64,000 nt of DNA from positions 310,001 through 374,000 of the forward strand of contig OZ025804.1 in NCBI GenBank assembly GCA_964019425.1, written 5' to 3'. The position numbers were made by a program, and so were the translations under genes. Source of the stretch: Flectonema sp. DT1601. Lineage: Eukaryota; Euglenozoa; Diplonemea; Diplonemida; Diplonemidae. The notes below the pieces were generated by a model. The model had not been told where the DNA came from and did not search any database. It was given only the letters and a program-made list of their open reading frames with translations. This document shows positions 56,590 to 64,000 of the stretch, piece after piece (position 1 is the stretch's first letter; each line of letters opens with the position of its first letter).

Positions 56590-56760
56590 TCTTTTTAACA
56601 ATAAGAATAATCAATGAGGAAGCAACTAGAAAGCTTCCAGCATCCGCTTTGCGAACAGTGTTTCTAAAATGATAAATAAACGAAAACAGGGCAGTCCCTG
56701 AAAAGGGACAGCCCTGTTGGAAGCCAATCTGATGTTCAAATGACACAAAAAAAACGCAAC
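56590..56760 (-). mobile_element. probable LINE reverse-transcriptase relic
   Basis: The minus strand reads FVSFEHQIGFQQGCPFSGTA then LFSFIYHFRNTVRKAD, which resembles the B motif of non-LTR reverse transcriptases (G-x-QQG-x-P-x-S/G-x-x-LF). Only about 50 residues are recognisable; no A, C or D motif (no YADD) was found nearby. Short and decayed; chance similarity is possible. Confidence 0.35.
56687..56716. other. strong stem-loop
   Basis: Arms CAGGGCAGTCCC and GGGACAGCCCTG with a TGAAAA loop; eleven pairs and one A-A mismatch. It overlaps the reverse-transcriptase-like stretch, so it may be part of that element. Confidence 0.7.
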
Positions 56761-56793
56761 AAATAACGAAACCGTATTTTGGCGACAAAGTTC

Positions 56794-57990
56794 CTAATAA
56801 ATAGAAGGTACTGAGGAACACGTAAAAACAGGAGTTCCCTCCCATCCCTTAAGTCTAACTGGTCTACACTGAGGTGAAGTAATGAGACCCTGTCTTGGAG
56901 GGGGTGCAGGGGGCATAGCATTGGGCGGATACTTACCATGACCAGAAGGTTGAGGAGGACACATCGACATATTCTGCAGTCGAGATGGAGGAATGTTGCT
57001 TCCCAATCGAGGACGACTTTTCCTGGCGTATTTACGACAGGCGACAACCCTACATCGATACGCAGCGCTGTTAATGATGAAAGAGTTAGAAAGAATAGCC
57101 GGCAGTGGCAGACCTTCCAATGATACCTGCGTGCAAGACCCCTCCGGTGATTGAGTGCCAGATCCGTCAACACGTTCCTCTTTAAATGGATTGTCTTCAG
57201 TGATTCTCGACAAGTTCCATTGGATTGGCATTCCCGGTAAGATAAGTGGTTCTTCTGATTGGTTTGAAGTTTTAATATACGAATGTTCAAGCATTACTAT
57301 TTTTTGAAAAACTCGATTCTCTATTGAGTTAAGCATTGCTATTACTTTGTTAGTACCGTTGCTGATGTCCCGCCCTTGTGATGTCCAGAGGAGGCAGGTT
57401 TCTACCAGACAAAAATAGAACCCACTTGCTGATATCGATTTCGGAACACCAAATTCCACCCTCCACTGCTTTTCACTACTGCAGTTCCTTTCACGATATA
57501 AATCCGATAAAGCGATAGCCTGGCTGATACTCATCGGCAAGTATGGCGCCAAAACCTTTAACATACTGTTAACAAAAACCGTATATCTTTGTTCTGGAAT
57601 GTTGTTGCTGGAAGGACAAATTCGATTTTTCCACCTTCTCAAAACCTCACATATATTTGCTTCTCCTATTAATATTTGGCATCTTTCAGTAACAGAAAAT
57701 AGTGACGGTACGGCTATGCTTTCTGGTGTGGTTCCCTTTTTATTCAGTATTCCGCTCATGTAATGCAGCAGTCTGCAGAGTTGTCGTCTATCAATGCTGG
57801 CCTTTTGTTGTAATTTATTATTCATTTTTTCGATTACAGGATCTGTTCCCTGTAGCTGTACCCACAACATATCCATATCGTCGTTATACCATTTGCCGTG
57901 TAGGCTGCTCGAGCCTGATGCCTGTGCCCAAAGAGAGCTTCCTCTCATTGGCTCAGGTGGAATCTGTTTGAAAAAGTGATTTATTAGCAT
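56794..57990 (-). CDS. unrecognised helical protein with proline-rich tail
   Basis: Up to 398 residues. The first in-frame ATG is at 57990, but TTTCAAACAG at about 57970 could be an acceptor. In that case the protein starts at MRGSSLWAQ (57948), or after a short upstream exon ending ATG before GTATAT. Residues about 45-240 are mostly helical (KLQQKASIDRRQLCRLLHYM, GEANICEVLRRWKNRIC, LYRERNCSSEKQWRVEFGVP). The tail is proline- and serine-rich (MPPAPPPRQG). No signal peptide or transmembrane helix, and no family recognised. Confidence 0.6.
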   Translation of the reverse strand: MLINHFFKQIPPEPMRGSSLWAQASGSSSLHGKWYNDDMDMLWVQLQGTDPVIEKMNNKLQQKASIDRRQLCRLLHYMSGILNKKGTTPESIAVPSLFSVTERCQILIGEANICEVLRRWKNRICPSSNNIPEQRYTVFVNSMLKVLAPYLPMSISQAIALSDLYRERNCSSEKQWRVEFGVPKSISASGFYFCLVETCLLWTSQGRDISNGTNKVIAMLNSIENRVFQKIVMLEHSYIKTSNQSEEPLILPGMPIQWNLSRITEDNPFKEERVDGSGTQSPEGSCTQVSLEGLPLPAILSNSFIINSAAYRCRVVACRKYARKSRPRLGSNIPPSRLQNMSMCPPQPSGHGKYPPNAMPPAPPPRQGLITSPQCRPVRLKGWEGTPVFTCSSVPSIY

Positions 57991-58219
57991 AGCAGATTGC
58001 TCAATGGATATCCAAGGCTAGGCTCAACAGATTGGATTGTATATCGACCTGGATATACCATCACGTGTTGCTTTTTTTTTTTTTTTTTCCTCTCGAATAC
58101 AAATTTACAGCAACACGCACCGTTCACAATATCAATGAAGGGCCACGCAAGCAGATACTCACTATGACAAGCTGGTGCTAACCAATGTGTCTCGGCTCAC
58201 GTACGTTGGATGGTTTCTT

Positions 58220-58936
58220 CTACCAAAACAACCAGACAATGAATAATAGGATAGCAATAACAGAAACTAATATAATCTGATCTCTGTTATATTTTCTGTT
58301 AATAGAAATAATTATATTATTTATTACTGGGATGCTAGCAGCGAGGGCGCGAACTCGATTTCCAGCTCGTTCCTGATTGTTTTTTTTTTTTTTTTTTTTT
58401 TTAAATGTTCAAGTACTCAAAATCATGAATTTTCAAAAATTAAAAACAGGTCTTTAACATACCAACACGTTAAATGTACTAACTAGGTTGGTGTGACCTG
58501 CTTGGGCTTGCTGTAAGACGTGTTCAAGTGCTTGAGTAGATTTTGTAATGCTCACTCTCTCGGCATCTAATATTTGGTGAGAGGCACTGTCTTCATTTCT
58601 ATGAGACACTTCCACGTTAGAAAACAACTCTTGTCGGTTTGCTTCTTTTAATACCCGAGTTCGATTCTCTTCGAGATGCGATGACAGCTCACAATAAACA
58701 CACCGGATTCGATGAAGCTGTAACCTCTGACCGCTACTTAATAAATCTTCGTCTATCGAGTCTGTTGCTACTAATAGGTTCTCCAACATAATATCAATGT
58801 CACACGACATCAATCTACATCCCTCATAATTACCACTTACAGTCATGCTATTTAATGATACAAGCTTCTGCTCAATATGAGAGACCAGAACATTTGCTTT
58901 CTTCTGATAAGCTTGAAAACCCCCCTTTGATGTCAT
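58220..58936 (-). CDS. GOSR1: GOSR1/Gos1 Golgi Qb-SNARE
   Basis: Two exons, 58463-58936 and 58220-58372, give 208 residues. GOSR1 drives ER-Golgi and intra-Golgi vesicle fusion. Exon 1 carries the N-terminal helical bundle and the start of the SNARE motif (AERVSITKSTQALEHVLQQA, QAGHTNLVSTFNVL). Exon 2 continues it (ERAGNRVRALAASIPVINNI), then SINRKYNRDQ, then the tail anchor (IILVSVIAILLFIVWLFW), matching the family's FPxINxLIxxIxRKKxRDxIIL end. The 90-nt intron starts GTATGT and ends with a long A run followed by CAATCAG. Without exon 2 the protein would lack its membrane anchor. Confidence 0.92.
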
Positions 58937-59130
58937 TGGTTGCCTGTATACTGTCGTTGAGTTTAATACACAATTAAATTACAATTTTTTTTTTTTACAA
59001 TTTTTATTTATTCTTCTTTTTCATTTTCAACTAAATGTCACAAATAGAATTGGTTACAGTATTACACTTTAACAAACTAATAAATTACAATATGTTAGTT
59101 TGATTATATTTGATATAATCTACGTCATTT

Positions 59131-59254
59131 CAAATTCCTTATGCTCGTATGCAGTTCGTCTCTGTTAATGGATGAACAACCTTCTAGGAAATTACTTCCA
59201 ACGTTCACGAGGGTTAAACCCAAGGAAGCAAGTGATGAACAATTTCTTAGAAAA
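59131..59254 (-). pseudogene. 3' tail of a third UBL-LRR copy
   Basis: Closely matches the 3' end of the gene at 61864-63111 (about 124 bp, including GCTCGTATGCAGTTCGTCTC) with a 12-bp deletion. The similarity stops abruptly at about 59254. There is no upstream body, so it is a truncated gene remnant. The (AAT)n block and the DNA transposon lie just beyond it. Confidence 0.85.
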
Positions 59255-59356
59255 AAAGGCATCTTTTCTTGGCGCTCAGTGTTGATGGAAAATCACCCAA
59301 ATCCAACTTTGGATAATTTGGTCACTGTTTGCACCTGAGAAGGAAATATGATAAGA

Positions 59357-61203
<1,847 letters not shown>

Positions 61204-61863
61204 CTGAATACATATGAACTACATCACTATCTGTTCATTATCGTATGGTGTGAAGTCCCCGGGGAGTTCCTTGTTTTAGTAATTACTTTGAGGGAGTAAT
61301 AAGATACTTAATCAGGCTCAATGTAACAACACTACGGGGAAGCTAAAGTCATACGCCACTGGAGAATCACAGCAGTACAGAAAGACTACTATTAGGACAA
61401 AGGAATTAATTCATATCTCTTTTTATGATGTTTACAAAAGAGAAGATTTCGGTAATTCACTTTCCATCACTGTTTTCACCTGAATAAGGCATTAACTAAA
61501 CAAGCTGAGATCAACACAAAGAAGTATCTACACTGTGGATGGGTGCAGATTACTTCCACTCGAGCAGGGAATGTGTCAGACCCGTTTCGATTCGACCAGA
61601 CACTGGCGGGGGAAGGATGCGGGTGGGGAATACCAAATGGGGTTGGGAGTCTGATAGAATATGACCCAGTCAAGGGAATAAGAACACTGCAATGCAATCA
61701 AATATTCAATTCCAACTAACAAACACTTGTTAAGAGTGTGTGAGCGAACACACATCTTCTTTTCTGAAAACACCAACAAATAAAAGATAAATTAAATACT
61801 TTGAAATAAAACTAAGGGAACAACGCATGCACACTAAAAACAACACTTATGTGATTTATGTAA
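61204..61863. other. intergenic spacer
   Basis: No supported gene. A G-rich stretch near 61600-61650 and mixed sequence. Confidence 0.6.
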
Positions 61864-63111
61864 TTACAAATTCTTTATGCTCGTATGCAGTTCGTCTCTG
61901 TTAATGGATGAACAACCTTCTAGGAAATTACTTCCAACGGATTCCACATTCACGAGGGTTAAATCCAAGGATGTAAGTGATGAACAATTTCTTAGAAAAT
62001 AGTCTCCGACAGCTGAAACATTGCTGAGACTTGATAAGTCCAGAGATGTGAGGGATGGACAACTATTTAGGAAAAAGTCTCCAACAGCTGAAACATTGCT
62101 GAGACCTGATAAGTTAACAGATGTGAGGGATGTACAAGCGCTTAGAAAAAAGTCTCCAACAGCTGAAACATTGCTGAGACCTGATAAGTTAACAGATGTG
62201 AAGGATGAACAATTACTTAGAAAAAAGTTTCCAACAACTGAAACATTGCTGAGACTTGATAAGTTAACAGATGTGAGAGAAAAACAGGAATTTAGAAAAC
62301 AGTCTCCAACAGCTAAAACATTGCTGAGACTTGATAAATCTACAGATGTGAGGGATGGACAATTACTTAGAAAATAACTTCCAACAGCTGAAACATTGCT
62401 GAAACTTGATAAGTCAACAGATGTGAGGGATGAACAATTACGTAGAAAACAATCTCCAACAACTGAAATATTGCTGATACTTGATAAGTCAACAGATGTG
62501 AGGGATGAACAATTACCTAGAAAACCATCTCCAACAACTGAAACATTGCTGAGACTTGATAAGTCTATGGATGACAGTGAATTGCAATCTTGGAGGAAAT
62601 TATTACCAACAGATGTGATGTATTGAAGACCAGGCAGACTGACCTTTATAATGGCATGCTTTGACAATAAGAATTCATCCGAAACGGTCGTGACTGAGGG
62701 TTCAGAGTTGCTGAATGAGATGTTCGTAACATCATCCGAGAACCACTCCCTGTTATTAAACTGAAGACAGCCATCCACAGCGAATGTGGGAGTATCAAGG
62801 CAGAAAAACCCGTCCTGATCCCGTTCTCCTCGTAGGAATGCCTTCGCTCTCTTTGCATCATCTGTAAACCATTCCAATCCAAACAAGCGCACTACAGATG
62901 CATCCAACAGCGAGCCGTCCTCCACTCCGTGCGACACCAGTCGACTACCTGCTCGAAGCAGCGATCCTGCGAATGAAAGCTCAAGAAAGTCAGCATCGGT
63001 ATCCCACTCATCAGCTGCAACCTGCAATGCATCCTTCACGAGCGACTCTCCAGAAGCTGTGAAAACAACGTCAGGAAATCCTGTGTCTGGGAACGTAACC
63101 GAGAGTTGCAT
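61864..63111 (-). CDS. ubiquitin-like/leucine-rich-repeat protein
   Basis: 415 residues from the ATG at 63111, after a TTTCGTAG acceptor at about 63131. Residues 1-75 are ubiquitin-like (MQLSVTFPDTGFPDVVF, LELSFAGSLLRAGSRL, VEDGSLLDASVVRL). Residues about 75-140 are the linker (FGLEWFTDDAKRAKAF, DGFFCLDTPTFAVDG). About ten 23-residue BspA-type repeats (LTSVDLSSLSNVSAVGD and variants) follow, capped by VNVESVGSNFLEGCSS. This is the uninterrupted form of the gene at 1979-3430. No signal peptide, so cytosolic or nuclear. The repeat sequence recalls BspA-like repeats of protists; fusion to a ubiquitin-like domain suggests a link to protein turnover (inference). Confidence 0.8.
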   Translation of the reverse strand: MQLSVTFPDTGFPDVVFTASGESLVKDALQVAADEWDTDADFLELSFAGSLLRAGSRLVSHGVEDGSLLDASVVRLFGLEWFTDDAKRAKAFLRGERDQDGFFCLDTPTFAVDGCLQFNNREWFSDDVTNISFSNSEPSVTTVSDEFLLSKHAIIKVSLPGLQYITSVGNNFLQDCNSLSSIDLSSLSNVSVVGDGFLGNCSSLTSVDLSSISNISVVGDCFLRNCSSLTSVDLSSFSNVSAVGSYFLSNCPSLTSVDLSSLSNVLAVGDCFLNSCFSLTSVNLSSLSNVSVVGNFFLSNCSSFTSVNLSGLSNVSAVGDFFLSACTSLTSVNLSGLSNVSAVGDFFLNSCPSLTSLDLSSLSNVSAVGDYFLRNCSSLTSLDLTLVNVESVGSNFLEGCSSINRDELHTSIKNL

Positions 63112-64000
63112 TTTAACTCGCCCGAGTAACCTACGAAATGTGATGATGAATAGCTTGGAGTATGAGTATGATGAGATTAAAGAACGTGCAAAAACATATT
63201 TCTTCAAACGGACTTCTTTTTTTTTGTTGCACAATATGGTCCCAACCTATTGAGATTAATGCTGGGTTCTGATAATGTCATCTTCGCTGTTAAGTAAAAA
63301 AGTGATAAGTAGGTTTCGCTTTCAAAGAAGAATCAGTTAAAACAATTATTTTATTTATTTATTTATTTATTTATGAAGCCTAGGAAGACAAAAGCCAGGA
63401 AAAGCTCACAGGGTAACAGTTATATCGCTACCAGCAACCGTGAGACTCTCATAGACGATAACAGACGTAGAATAACCTGGAACAAATGACTACCTAAACC
63501 CACCGTCCACGCGAGCAGACAATTGTCGGGTTAAAACGAATCGGTGAGTGAAATTTACGCAAGAACAACCATACGATCTCTTACAGTTTAGTTGCGGGTT
63601 TGGGGGGGGTGTACGAGTCATCCTTTAAAGAAAAATACATCAACGAATATGCACACAGCTGCTGTCAGTAGATGCAGTACCGCAAACAGCACTAGAAACT
63701 CCCAACATTGCGGCCAGTGCAGTAAGTCTGAGTAACTTCATGATTAGCAGGTGGCAATAAACTGTGAAAAAAATATTTTAACAATCCGAGTGACTACAAA
63801 CTGATAGTTCCTTAGAATTACGACAACAGGAATGTTTCATCTAAATTATTTATTGTTTCCGTTTTAAGAATCGAAACATAAAATCAAATGATCCGTCATA
63901 TGAACATCTTAAATGAAGGGAAGTGGAAATAGACCTACACCCTTAGAGTATATATCCTTTTAAAGACGTTAGTACTGACGACATTTCAAACACGCAAAGG
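63112..64000. other. upstream flank and window end
   Basis: The first 230 bases match the flank upstream of the first UBL-LRR gene. Then comes a (TTTA)n microsatellite at about 63349-63374 and mixed sequence with one short secretory-like ORF (listed separately). Nothing else recognised. Confidence 0.6.
63640..63741 (-). CDS. 33-residue signal-peptide-like ORF
   Basis: ATG at 63741. MKLLRLTALAAMLGVSSAVC is a textbook signal peptide, followed by GTASTDSSCVHIR and a stop. It could be the first exon of a secreted protein whose later exons are lost or lie unseen, since GTACTG and GTGTGC offer possible donors. It could also be a secreted micropeptide or a remnant. Confidence 0.4.
   Translation of the reverse strand: MKLLRLTALAAMLGVSSAVCGTASTDSSCVHIR

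Noticed and set aside
58463-58936. Reading the GOSR1 first exon as a complete protein joined to the gene at 56794
   Set aside because: The next exon at 58220-58372 supplies the rest of the SNARE motif and the membrane anchor in phase.

Overview
The window looks like nuclear DNA of a flagellated unicellular eukaryote. It is AT-rich, full of homopolymer A/T runs, and carries spliceosomal introns and eukaryote-specific genes: exportin CSE1, MAF1, the centriole/cilium protein OFD1, eIF2A, the Golgi SNARE GOSR1 and a SET-domain protein. Every gene I can support (about 18) reads on the minus strand over more than 60 kb. Most start codons checked sit a short way 3' of a good AG acceptor. Strict co-orientation plus an acceptor before each gene suggests polycistronic transcription with spliced-leader trans-splicing. 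A euglenozoan with cis-introns (diplonemid- or bodonid-like) is my leading guess, but perkinsids, dinoflagellates or other protists are not excluded and I saw no spliced-leader gene.

Layout. 1-4866: eroded mobile-element relic, a ubiquitin-like/leucine-rich-repeat (UBL-LRR) gene with an internal duplication, and spacer. 4867-32269: a housekeeping block of CSE1, two small membrane proteins, a WD40-UBA protein, MAF1, OFD1, a secreted DUF5054-like protein, a 1,328-residue protein of DM14-like and EF-hand-like modules, a SET protein, eIF2A and a TPR-SAM protein. 32937-54332: an unusual region with a 2,039-residue SLOG-SLATT membrane protein, a hypothetical protein, a GFA-family protein, a 75-residue three-exon protein and a propeller/EF-hand protein. 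Four introns of three of these genes are inflated to 1.3-2.6 kb by one satellite family (326-bp and 94-bp units), while other introns in the window are about 59-161 bp. 55201-58936: a secreted repeat protein, an unrecognised protein and GOSR1. 59131-64000: tail of a third UBL-LRR copy, a pogo-like DNA transposon inside an (AAT)n microsatellite, a second full UBL-LRR gene, and an isolated signal-peptide-like ORF.

Exons were assembled by hand from GT/AG sites, frame continuity and family expectation. Where phases close exactly (CSE1, MAF1, GOSR1, the SLOG-SLATT gene, the propeller gene) I am confident. The main points for a second look are the SLOG-SLATT gene; the intron-confined satellite, whose sense strand carries a C/D-snoRNA-like segment in every long unit (20 copies); the UBL-LRR family; A-rich 3' splice sites; and a fragment of cytosolic large-subunit rRNA stranded between protein genes.
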